A DNA stretch of 8,733 nucleotides from Azonexus sp. (GCA_031285115.1 JAITWU010000149.1:1-8733); one strand, 5' to 3'. Shown: positions 1 through 5,971, counted from the first letter of the stretch. Made by a program: numbers and translations. Notes: generated from the sequence alone by a model not told the origin.

Positions 1-101
1 CAACTGAGGCTTGAGATCGTACCAATCTTTCATTGCCGCGAACGGGGTTTTAGAGCGCAACGCCGATTGCGGCAATTGATGGTTGTACAAAAACCCATCG
101 C
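1..101 (-). pseudogene. Transposase C-terminal fragment, IS481-like, cut by the window edge
   Basis: Read on the minus strand, the frame gives FLYNHQLPQSALRSKTPF followed by AAMKDWYDLKPQL and then leaves the window. This 'LYNHQLPQSAL..KTP..AMKDW...KP.L' run is typical of the C-terminal end of IS481-type DDE transposases (family knowledge; no search was run). Homology to the second copy ends near position 101. Upstream of that, the frame has a stop and no catalytic core, so only the last part of a transposase gene is present. This copy lacks the internal stop of its partner at 90-311, so it is the less decayed of the two. The beginning of the protein and its DDE residues are absent. Whether the gene's true end lies to the left of the window cannot be seen. 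Confidence 0.6.
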
Positions 102-239
102 TTCAACGACCGGGAAGACCTCGAACAAACCTTGCTGCGCTATGTGTTTCTGTACAGCCATCAATTGACGTAATCGGCATTGCGCTCTAAAATCCCGTTT
201 GCGGCAATGAAAGATTGGTACGGTGACAAGCCTCAGTTG
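1..239. repeat. Imperfect inverted repeat from two head-to-head transposase ends
   Basis: Bases 1-101 pair as an inverted repeat with 139-239 without any length change (position n matches 240-n). About 37 unique bases lie between the arms. The arms begin CAACTGAGGCTTG on both sides and diverge by scattered substitutions only. Both arms encode the same transposase C-terminal segment, so this is an inverted duplication of a coding end and not a pair of IS terminal repeats. Confidence 0.8.
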
Positions 240-311
240 TTCAATAAGAAACCCGCTCAAGCAGGGGGAAAATCCGTGACCAGTCGTCCGGGATGCGACA
301 TATATGTCTAA
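90..311 (+). pseudogene. Decayed transposase C-terminal fragment, IS481-like
   Basis: The plus-strand frame starting near 90 reads KTHRFNDREDLEQTLLRYV, then FLYSHQLT, an in-frame TAA at 171-173, and then SALRSKIPFAAMKDWY..KPQLFNKKP. It ends with RPGCDIYV and TAA at 309-311. The part before the TAA matches the usual 'HRF...EDLEQTL.RYV.LYNHQLPQ' block of IS481-type transposases, and the part after it matches their C-terminus. The stop stands where the sister copy at 1-101 has CAA (Gln), so a single C-to-T change broke the frame. The catalytic domain is missing. The fragment is non-functional and marks past IS activity directly upstream of the signalling cassette. The family assignment comes from remembered motifs. 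Confidence 0.6.
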
Positions 312-329
312 AAATCCTTGTTTTATAAT
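297..329 (+). promoter_or_regulatory. Candidate promoter of the vWA-PP2C-kinase operon with overlapping palindrome
   Basis: A perfect consensus -10 box TATAAT lies at 324-329, in the only AT-rich stretch before the first gene. No good -35 hexamer is seen; at 17-base spacing the -35 position would be 301-306. That position falls inside a perfect 12-base palindrome, GACATATATGTC, at 297-308, which could be an operator or may simply belong to the IS end. Transcription would start near 336, leaving a leader of about 50 bases. The -10 is seen directly; promoter function is inferred. Confidence 0.35.
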
Positions 330-386
330 CTGGCCGATCTCAGTCGCGCCCAATAACTCCAATTCATACGTATAAGGTTTGCCACA

Positions 387-1073
387 ATGTTGTCATCCGC
401 CGTCACGATTCCCGATGTTTCCCTGGTTGATAACAGCGAGCAACGCACGCCGCTGGTTCTGGTGCTGGATTGCTCCGGCAGTATGGACGGCGACCCGATC
501 GCACAGTTGAATGCCGGTCTGAAGCTGCTCGAACAGCAACTCAAGGGCGACATCATCGCCGCCAAGCGCGTGCGCGTGTTGCTGATCGAGTTTGGCGGCA
601 TGGACAACGCGGCGGTTTGCGGCGATTGGTGCGACGCCATGGATTTTGCCGCGCCGCAGTTGTCCGCCAACGGCACCACGCCGACCGGCGCGGCGGTGGA
701 ACTGGCGCTGCAAGAAATCGAAAACGAAAAACGGCGCTTTCGCGATGCCGGCGTGGCCTACACCCGGCCGTGGCTGTTTTTGATGTCCGACGGCCAGCCG
801 ACCGATGCCTGGGAAGCGGCGGCCCAGCAATGCCGCACGGCCGAGGAACAGAACAAGGTAGCGGTATTTCCCATTGCCGTCGGCGACGCCGACATGGCCG
901 TGCTTGGCCAGTTCAGCCGCAATGGCGAGCGTGGCGTCAAACGGCTGCAAGGATTGCAGTTCAAGGAACTGTTCCTGTGGCTGAGCGCCAGTATGCGCGT
1001 GGTTTCCAATTCAACGCCCGGCGGCCAGGTGCAACTGCCGTCTACCGATAGCTGGTCACAAGCGCCCGTCTGA
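387..1073 (+). CDS. von Willebrand factor A domain protein (TerY/YegL-like)
   Basis: A 228-residue protein that is almost entirely one vWA domain. The metal-ion-dependent adhesion site (MIDAS) is complete: DCSGS (D28, S30, S32), T98 in GTTPTG, and D135 in LMSDGQPTD. This predicts Mg-dependent binding of a protein partner. There is no signal peptide or membrane segment, so it should be cytoplasmic. The family resembles TerY and E. coli YegL. In vWA-phosphatase-kinase triads the vWA protein is thought to act as a scaffold or regulator of the kinase/phosphatase pair, although its exact job is not established. The start is supported by AAGG at 374-377, nine bases before the ATG. It is the first gene of a three-gene operon; its stop lies two bases before the phosphatase start. 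The short Ser/Pro-rich tail (about 205-228) looks unstructured. The fold assignment is secure; the role is inferred from context. Confidence 0.9.
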   Translation: MLSSAVTIPDVSLVDNSEQRTPLVLVLDCSGSMDGDPIAQLNAGLKLLEQQLKGDIIAAKRVRVLLIEFGGMDNAAVCGDWCDAMDFAAPQLSANGTTPTGAAVELALQEIENEKRRFRDAGVAYTRPWLFLMSDGQPTDAWEAAAQQCRTAEEQNKVAVFPIAVGDADMAVLGQFSRNGERGVKRLQGLQFKELFLWLSASMRVVSNSTPGGQVQLPSTDSWSQAPV

Positions 1074-1075
1074 GT

Positions 1076-1825
1076 ATGGGCTGGCGAGTGCTAGCCGCCT
1101 CGGCGACGGGGCGCGCCCATCTCGATGGCGGCTTGCCGTGCCAGGATGCCCATGCCTTCGTGCAAACAGGTCAGGCGCTGGTGGCGGTGGTCTGTGATGG
1201 CGCCGGTTCAGCAGCGCACAGCGATGTCGGAGCGCAGCAGGTTTCCCGCAGTGTGGCGACAGCCCTTGCGGCAGCGCTGCAAACCGGCCCGCTTGCCCTG
1301 TCGGACGCTGCGCTGCGCCCCGTCATTGAAACGACCCTCGACAACGCCCGTGAACAACTGACGTTACAGGCCGCAAGGCAGGGGCTGAATCTGTCCGACT
1401 ATGCGTGTACGCTGGTTGGTGTGGTGGCCGAACCCCACGGCGGTTGGTTTTTCCACATTGGTGATGGCGTCGCCGCCTGTGTCTTCCAAGGCGATCTGCC
1501 TGATGCCGTGTCCTTGCCCGCCAATGGCGAATATGCTAACGAAACGTGGTTCGTGACCAGCAGTGACTGGCGCGAACAACTGCGGCTTGACCGCTTTGAG
1601 GGCGCTGTTCAAGCATTGGTATTGATGTCTGATGGCGTGCAGCCGTTTGCCATGGCGCGTGGCGGCGATCGTCTGTTTGCCCCTTTCATGACGCCGGTTC
1701 TGCGCTATCTGGCCGACGTGGACGATGCGCAAGGCAATCAGGCGTTGCACGCCACGCTGGCCGATCCGCGCACCGACGCCATTACGGGTGACGATAAAAC
1801 GCTGCTGATCGCCCTGTCAGCCTGA
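1076..1825 (+). CDS. PP2C-family protein serine/threonine phosphatase
   Basis: A 249-residue single-domain PP2C phosphatase, about the usual size for the bacterial PP2C_2 type. The metal-binding and catalytic signatures appear in order: CQDAHAF (D24), VVCDGAGSA (D41, G42), CTLVGVV (around T112), FHIGDG (D130), LMSDGV (D186) and GDDKTLL (D239, D240). All expected acidic metal ligands are present, so the enzyme is probably active on phospho-Ser/Thr using Mn or Mg. No signal peptide or membrane helix is visible. The gene starts two bases after the vWA stop and ends four bases before the kinase start. It has no clear Shine-Dalgarno sequence of its own, which fits translational coupling. Its likely substrate is the neighbouring kinase and/or that kinase's targets, by analogy with E. 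coli PphC (YegK) and YegI. Family confidence is high; the substrate is inferred. Confidence 0.92.
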   Translation: MGWRVLAASATGRAHLDGGLPCQDAHAFVQTGQALVAVVCDGAGSAAHSDVGAQQVSRSVATALAAALQTGPLALSDAALRPVIETTLDNAREQLTLQAARQGLNLSDYACTLVGVVAEPHGGWFFHIGDGVAACVFQGDLPDAVSLPANGEYANETWFVTSSDWREQLRLDRFEGAVQALVLMSDGVQPFAMARGGDRLFAPFMTPVLRYLADVDDAQGNQALHATLADPRTDAITGDDKTLLIALSA

Positions 1826-1829
1826 GCGT

Positions 1830-4478
1830 ATGTCCGGTCGCAGCGGCGAGAAGGTTTACGACCAACAGCGCCAGCCGCTGACCCTGGCGCGCCTGCTCAT
1901 GAGCGGCGGCGCGGGCAGCGTGTTCACCCTCAAGGAGCGCTCCGGCGAAGTCGCCAAGCTCTACCATGCGGACAAGGACGCCCAGGTCTATGCGCCCAAG
2001 TTGCAGGCCATGCTGGAACTGCGCCCCGACCTGCCCCCCATCGAAGAAAGTGGCGTCGCGCAGGAGCAAATCGTCTGGCCCACTGGTTTGCTGCGTGATC
2101 GGGGCGGGCGCTTCATCGGCTTTACCATGCCGCTTCTCGACGAAGCGGCCACCACCGATCTGGAGCATGTGCTGCAAGAGCGGCAGGCGCGCGCCGAAGG
2201 GCTGCCCACCGGGCTGGGCGCAAAAATGGCGTTGGCCGCCAATCTGGCCGCCATGCTCGTTGCCTTGCACCGCTGGCGACACTACGTGGTCGATCTCAAA
2301 CCCTTGAACGTGCGCTTTTACCGCCAGTCGCTGCATATCGCCATGCTCGATTGCGACGGCTTCAGCATTCAAGGGAAGGGCGAGCGTTTCCCGGCCGGGC
2401 AAGTCACCAGCGACTATCTGGCCGCTGAGTTTCAGCAACGCGGCGTCAAACCGGGCGAAGAAGACGCGCAAGACTGCTTTGCGCTGGCGGTCATCATCTT
2501 CCAACTGCTCAACTTTGGCCTGCATCCCTACGCTGGTCGCCCACAGGACGCCAGAGTGCCCAGCGATTTGCCGGGGCGCATTGCGGCCAATCTCTACCCC
2601 TATGGACGGCAAGCCAATCCTCGCCTGTTGCCCTCGCCGGTTAGCAGCCATGAGATGTTTCCGGCGGCGCTGCGCGACCTGTTTGACCGGGCATTCTCCA
2701 AACAACCCAGCCAGCGCCCCTCGGCACAGGAATGGGCGACGCTGTTGCTCAACTACGCCCGGCGCAGCAGCGGCCAACTGGTCATATGCAGCCGGGACGC
2801 CGGGCACCAGCACTTTGTCGGCCTGCCTTGTCCGGCCTGCGCCCGCGCAGAACTGCTGACGCGCAGCGTGCAGGCGGCGAATGCTGTGAATGCGGCGAAT
2901 GCAGCCCAGCAGGTCGCGGGCGGCAAGAAGAAAAAGAAACGCCAGCGCGGTCGTGCGGCCACGGCTGTGCCGCCGGTAACGAACGTGACGGCAGCAACGG
3001 CACAGACATCGACAGGATGGGCGGCGCAGGTGCCGACAGCCCTCAAGCCGCTGCGGTATCTATTCCTGTTGCTCGTCATCTTCGTGTCGATGCCGCTGAA
3101 GGTGGTCAAGTGGATTATCGGGACGAAGAAGAATGGCGTCCCCGCCATGATCGTGATCGCGACGCTGGTGGTGTTCATCTGGGCTTACAACGGCTCTTCC
3201 CCCGACACACTGCCCGCCGTCGAGAGTCCCATCGAAGGCACGCAGACGCCAGAGAACGGCCTCCCGCGTAGCCCCCCCTCGCGTGGCGTACCCGAGCAAG
3301 ACATGCCGGAGACCTTGAGTCAATCCGTAATCGCTGCGCTCACACGCGACGCATTCGAGAAGGCGATGCGGGAGAAACTGATTGAGGCCGCACGGGCGGG
3401 TGCGCGGGGCGATTTGCCGCGTGTTGATGCGCTGCTGGGCGAACTGCGGGCAGCAGCGGTTGAAGCGCCGCATGTGTTCGTGGATGACCGAAAACGGGCG
3501 CGTCTGGAATCCAGGTACGACACATTGATCGGCAAAATGGCGGTGCTGACGCCGCGCGGGATCTCAAACGAGGAATGGACAGAAGCAGTGAAATCGGAGC
3601 AATACCAGAAAATGCAAGCGGAATCGACCGGGCTGCTGCGCACGCTGTGGGATGGGGAGCGGCGACCCAAAATCGGCGCATCCTTGCTGACGAACGAGCT
3701 GCGTTCGCTGCTGCTGAAGTTCTCCCCGATCGACGCAATCACCGCCAAAGAAACCCTGCAAGCCTTGCGCGAGCACCTGTGGCGTATTCGCACGCTACAG
3801 GAACAAGTGCTGGTCTACGCCCCGCTCGAATCGGCTTTGTGGCAAGCCTACGGCGGGATGCTGGTCGACCAGGATGAAGAACTGGCGCTGGGCGCTCTGG
3901 TCGTTGCCGAACGGGCCGAGGCACAGCCGCGCAACGATACCGTAGTGCTGTATAGGGCACTGAAGGTGATGATCACGGCTACCCCGCTAGCACGCTTCTC
4001 GGAAGATCGCGCCGCCATCCTGAAATCGCGGGCAAACGTGCTCGGCGGGGACGTGGTCTCTGAAATTGCCGCCGAACAAGCCGATCAAATCCTGCCGCCG
4101 GTCAGAAAACTCAAGGACGGCGCCGGGCTGTGGGGGAAACCGCCCGAATCAGCGGATTCCACCCCGCCGCCAACCACGCCACAGACGGATCGTGGCCAGA
4201 TCAAGGTCAATCTGGCTGCAGCAGGGTTCAGACCGCAGCCGCTGGGCATCGTCCTGCCCGAATCGGGGGGCCGCGCCGATAGCCAGATGGTGCTGGTCCT
4301 CGATGTCTGGAAAAACGGCCAGATCACCTCGGTGCTGGTCGAAAAAAGCAGCGGCGACCCGGCCCTCGACCAAGCCGCCCGCCTTGGCGCGGCCGACTGG
4401 CGCAACGTCCGCAAAACGCCCAAAAATGGCGAGCGGCGGCGCGTCGCCATCGAGTTCAAAGCGTCGGCGATCCCTTGA
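1830..4478 (+). CDS. Membrane-anchored Ser/Thr kinase-like protein with TonB-C-like C-terminal domain
   Basis: An 882-residue multidomain protein. The kinase domain spans roughly 15-310: glycine loop LLMSGGAGSVF (22-32), VAK lysine K43, catalytic loop VVDLKPLN (D155, K157, N160), metal-binding segment LDCDGF (D174 or D176, replacing DFG), AAE instead of APE at E200, and D215 in the F helix. The essential residues are kept, so catalysis is plausible, and the atypical motifs match YegI/TerY-P-type kinases. A Cys/His cluster follows (C320, H326, H328, C334, C337; possible zinc site), then an Ala/Asn-rich linker and a Lys/Arg stretch (366-375). Hydrophobic segments lie at about 408-430 and 437-453. 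After a Pro-rich linker comes a long helical region (about 495-765). Residues about 795-880 resemble the TonB C-terminal domain (VLVEKSSGDPALDQAA, W857, NGERRRVAIEF). It is the last gene of the operon. No clear terminator follows. Confidence 0.88.
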   Translation: MSGRSGEKVYDQQRQPLTLARLLMSGGAGSVFTLKERSGEVAKLYHADKDAQVYAPKLQAMLELRPDLPPIEESGVAQEQIVWPTGLLRDRGGRFIGFTMPLLDEAATTDLEHVLQERQARAEGLPTGLGAKMALAANLAAMLVALHRWRHYVVDLKPLNVRFYRQSLHIAMLDCDGFSIQGKGERFPAGQVTSDYLAAEFQQRGVKPGEEDAQDCFALAVIIFQLLNFGLHPYAGRPQDARVPSDLPGRIAANLYPYGRQANPRLLPSPVSSHEMFPAALRDLFDRAFSKQPSQRPSAQEWATLLLNYARRSSGQLVICSRDAGHQHFVGLPCPACARAELLTRSVQAANAVNAANAAQQVAGGKKKKKRQRGRAATAVPPVTNVTAATAQTSTGWAAQVPTALKPLRYLFLLLVIFVSMPLKVVKWIIGTKKNGVPAMIVIATLVVFIWAYNGSSPDTLPAVESPIEGTQTPENGLPRSPPSRGVPEQDMPETLSQSVIAALTRDAFEKAMREKLIEAARAGARGDLPRVDALLGELRAAAVEAPHVFVDDRKRARLESRYDTLIGKMAVLTPRGISNEEWTEAVKSEQYQKMQAESTGLLRTLWDGERRPKIGASLLTNELRSLLLKFSPIDAITAKETLQALREHLWRIRTLQEQVLVYAPLESALWQAYGGMLVDQDEELALGALVVAERAEAQPRNDTVVLYRALKVMITATPLARFSEDRAAILKSRANVLGGDVVSEIAAEQADQILPPVRKLKDGAGLWGKPPESADSTPPPTTPQTDRGQIKVNLAAAGFRPQPLGIVLPESGGRADSQMVLVLDVWKNGQITSVLVEKSSGDPALDQAARLGAADWRNVRKTPKNGERRRVAIEFKASAIP

Positions 4479-4622
4479 GTGATTCTTTGGCTCGTTTTGA
4501 AATGAAGTGAGGCTACGCCGCCCTGGCTTTCTTCGCGGTGCGCAGCAGGACAATCAGCGTACCTTCGCCGCCCCTTGGTGTTTTATTGAACCGGCGATTA
4601 AAGATTGAACTTCTTCCGACCG
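4479..4622. other. Intergenic stretch after the kinase gene; no supported gene
   Basis: No gene with a start codon is supported here. On the minus strand an open frame ends with TAG at 4513-4515 and reads KTPRGGEGTLIVLLRTAKK just before the stop. It has no ATG upstream and runs on through the palindromic repeat, so at most it is a gene remnant. No intrinsic terminator is seen directly after the kinase stop. Confidence 0.3.
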
Positions 4623-4679
4623 CCGTTCGCCCTGAGCTTGTCCCTTCGGCTGCGCTCAGGACAGGCTCAACCTGAACGG
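4623..4679. repeat. Palindromic intergenic repeat (REP-like)
   Basis: The two outer arms are CCGTTCGCCCTGAGCTTGTCC (4623-4643), interrupted by four mismatches in the middle, and GGACAGGCTCA..GAACGG (4659-4679); 16 of 21 positions pair. The centre offers a second, mutually exclusive pairing of CCTGAGC (4631-4637) with GCTCAGG (4654-4660). This pattern closely resembles a repeat scattered between genes in many proteobacteria (recognised from memory). It may block read-through from the kinase operon, but that is inference. Confidence 0.6.
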
Positions 4680-4715
4680 TGTATTCAATATTGAATGGCC
4701 GGGTGAGTAACCAGG

Positions 4716-4741
4716 AAAAAGCCCGCAGTTACGCGGGCTTT
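4716..4741 (-). terminator. Intrinsic terminator of tRNA-Ala
   Basis: A perfect nine-base stem, AAAGCCCGC at 4718-4726 with GCGGGCTTT at 4733-4741, closes a six-base loop. Read on the minus strand, the stem is followed by five T residues (AAAAA at 4716-4720 on the plus strand). It lies about 32 bases beyond the 3' end of the tRNA and is best assigned to that transcript. On the plus strand only three T residues follow the stem, so it would be weak for the converging kinase transcript. Confidence 0.8.
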
Positions 4742-4773
4742 CGGACTTCTTTGGAACCTGTTGGAATGTCATT

Positions 4774-4849
4774 TGGTGGAGACAGGCGGGATCGAACCGC
4801 CGACCTTCTGATTGCGAACCAGACGCTCTCCCAGCTGAGCTATGCCCCC
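4774..4849 (-). tRNA. tRNA-Ala (anticodon CGC)
   Basis: A 76-base cloverleaf on the minus strand, with CCA encoded (TGG at 4774-4776 on the plus strand). The acceptor stem GGGGGCA pairs with TGTCTCC and includes the G3:U70 wobble pair, the main identity element for alanyl-tRNA synthetase. The D arm is GCTC-AGCTGGGA-GAGC, the anticodon loop TTCGCAA gives anticodon CGC (4814-4816), and the T arm is GGCGG-TTCGATC-CCGCC. It decodes GCG codons, common in this GC-rich DNA. It lies 43 bases beyond the sua5 stop and has its own promoter-like sequence and a downstream terminator. Its 3' end faces the signalling cassette. Confidence 0.97.
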
Positions 4850-4860
4850 AATGCGGGCGG

Positions 4861-4889
4861 ATTTTAGCGCAATCGGGGGATTTTCTCCA
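4861..4889 (-). promoter_or_regulatory. Candidate sigma70 promoter of tRNA-Ala
   Basis: On the minus strand, TGGAGA (4889-4884; four of six matches to TTGACA) is followed by exactly 17 bases and then TAAAAT (4866-4861; five of six matches to TATAAT). The next bases, CCGCCCGC, form a GC-rich discriminator of the kind found at stringently controlled tRNA and rRNA promoters. Transcription would start about five bases before the mature tRNA 5' end. Confidence 0.55.
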
Positions 4890-4892
4890 GAT

Positions 4893-5876
4893 TTAGCGAC
4901 CGGAACCGGCGGCGGCGCGGCGTAGCCGGTCATTGATGGCGGCCCAGGCGGCGCTGGCGGGCGGGGCTTCGACGATGATGAGGTCGATGGCGGCCTGATC
5001 CATGTCGCGCAGGGCGGCGTAGAGGCAGTGGGCGTAGCCGTCTGGATTGGCTGGGAGTTGCCGCCAGCGGTGCGGCGTTTCGGGCGGCGGCGGGGTGTGG
5101 CTGAGGATGCCGCAGCGGTGGCCTTGCCGGGTTTCGAGGAAAGCGGGTAGTTCGTTTTCGGCGATGAGGCGCAGCGGGGTTCGTGGCGCGTAGTGGGCTT
5201 CGAGTGAGCCGGAGACGCGCGGGGCGCTGTTGCTGGTCGCTATTTCGGGTTGGCTGTCGAGGACGGTTGCCAGATGTTCCGGCGCGATGTGGCCGGGGCG
5301 CAGGATGACGGGATTTTCGCGCGAGCAGTCGATGATGGTCGATTCGATGCCGACGGCAGAGGGGCCGCCGTCGAGGATGAAGGGGACGCTGTTCCCGAGT
5401 TCTTCGGCGACGTGGGCGGCGGTGGTCGGGCTGATGTGGCCGAAGCGGTTGGCCGATGGCGCGGCGAGGCCAGCGCGCGGGCCGGTTGCCGTGGCAAAGC
5501 GGCGCAGGAGTTCAAGGGCGACGGGATGGCCGGGAACGCGCAGGCCGACGGTGTTCTGACCGCCGGTGACGGCTTCTGGCACCCACGGTTGTTTTTTCAG
5601 GATGAGGGTGAGCGGGCCGGGCCAGAAGGTTTCCATCAATTCCCAGGCGAAATCCGGGATATTTTCGGCCCAGTGGTCGACGGCGTTGGCGGCGGCCAGA
5701 TGGACGATCAGCGGATGATCGGCGGGGCGGCCCTTGGCGGCGAAGATGCGGGCGACGGCCTCGGGGTTGGCGGCGTCGGCGGCAAGGCCGTAGACGGTTT
5801 CGGTCGGGATGGCGACCAGTTGGCCGTTACGGAGGAGGTCGACGGCGTACTGGAAATCGGCGTTGGCGGGCGTCAT
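4893..5876 (-). CDS. sua5: L-threonylcarbamoyladenylate synthase (Sua5/TsaC2 type)
   Basis: A 327-residue cytoplasmic enzyme that makes threonylcarbamoyl-AMP from threonine, bicarbonate and ATP, the first step of t6A37 modification in tRNAs reading ANN codons. The YrdC-like catalytic domain covers about 8-200: IPTETVYGLAADA (23-35), the KxR motif K48-x-R50, HPLIVHL (54-60), the SxN motif S141-x-N143, and GIESTIID (176-183). A linker, GSLEAHYAPRTPL (about 223-235), leads into the Sua5 C-terminal domain, so this is the long form and not the short E. coli TsaC form. The ATG start at 5876 places the catalytic domain properly, although no good Shine-Dalgarno sequence precedes it. It lies 145 bases after purK in the same direction, with a repeat in the gap, so it may be co-transcribed or partly independent. 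Confidence 0.95.
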   Translation of the reverse strand: MTPANADFQYAVDLLRNGQLVAIPTETVYGLAADAANPEAVARIFAAKGRPADHPLIVHLAAANAVDHWAENIPDFAWELMETFWPGPLTLILKKQPWVPEAVTGGQNTVGLRVPGHPVALELLRRFATATGPRAGLAAPSANRFGHISPTTAAHVAEELGNSVPFILDGGPSAVGIESTIIDCSRENPVILRPGHIAPEHLATVLDSQPEIATSNSAPRVSGSLEAHYAPRTPLRLIAENELPAFLETRQGHRCGILSHTPPPPETPHRWRQLPANPDGYAHCLYAALRDMDQAAIDLIIVEAPPASAAWAAINDRLRRAAAGSGR

Positions 5877-5938
5877 CGGTCGTCAGGCTGCGGGCTGGGT
5901 GGCGCGTGGTGAAACCCGTGTTTCTTCAGGCGTTTTTC

Positions 5939-5971
5939 TGATGGGTTTCGCTGCGCTCTACCCATCCTACG
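5939..5971. repeat. Short palindromic intergenic repeat in the purK-sua5 gap
   Basis: GATGGGT (5940-5946) pairs perfectly with ACCCATC (5960-5966) around a 13-base loop, TTCGCTGCGCTCT, and is followed by CTACGG. The same GATGGGTTTCGC...ACCCATCCTACG string recurs between genes in many proteobacteria (recognised from memory). No T run follows on either strand, so it does not look like an intrinsic terminator. The rest of the 145-base gap shows no gene. Confidence 0.5.

Noticed and set aside
1..239. CRISPR array or terminal inverted repeats of one intact insertion sequence
   Set aside because: The arms are single, long, inverted and coding; there are no regular spacers, and both arms encode the same transposase segment, so they are duplicated gene ends.
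470..1051. Alternative frames of 193 and 185 codons over the vWA gene
   Set aside because: They are Arg/Gly/Ala-rich shadows; the frame from 387 carries the complete MIDAS motif.
1782..2813. A 343-codon minus-strand frame opposite the kinase gene
   Set aside because: The plus strand encodes complete kinase motifs; the antisense frame has no domain features and arises from GC-rich codon structure.
2870..2912. Tandem-repeat array in the kinase linker (NAVNAANAA)
   Set aside because: Only a few short, imperfect Asn/Ala units are present; this is a low-complexity linker and not a repeat element.
4679..4867. A 62-codon plus-strand frame containing DRTADLLIANQTLSQLSYAP
   Set aside because: This is the antisense translation of the tRNA-Ala gene, a well-known source of false protein annotations.
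5250..5912. A 220-codon plus-strand open frame over sua5
   Set aside because: It mirrors the sua5 coding sequence; the composition is Gly/Asp-rich with no motif, while the minus strand carries a full YrdC/Sua5 signature.
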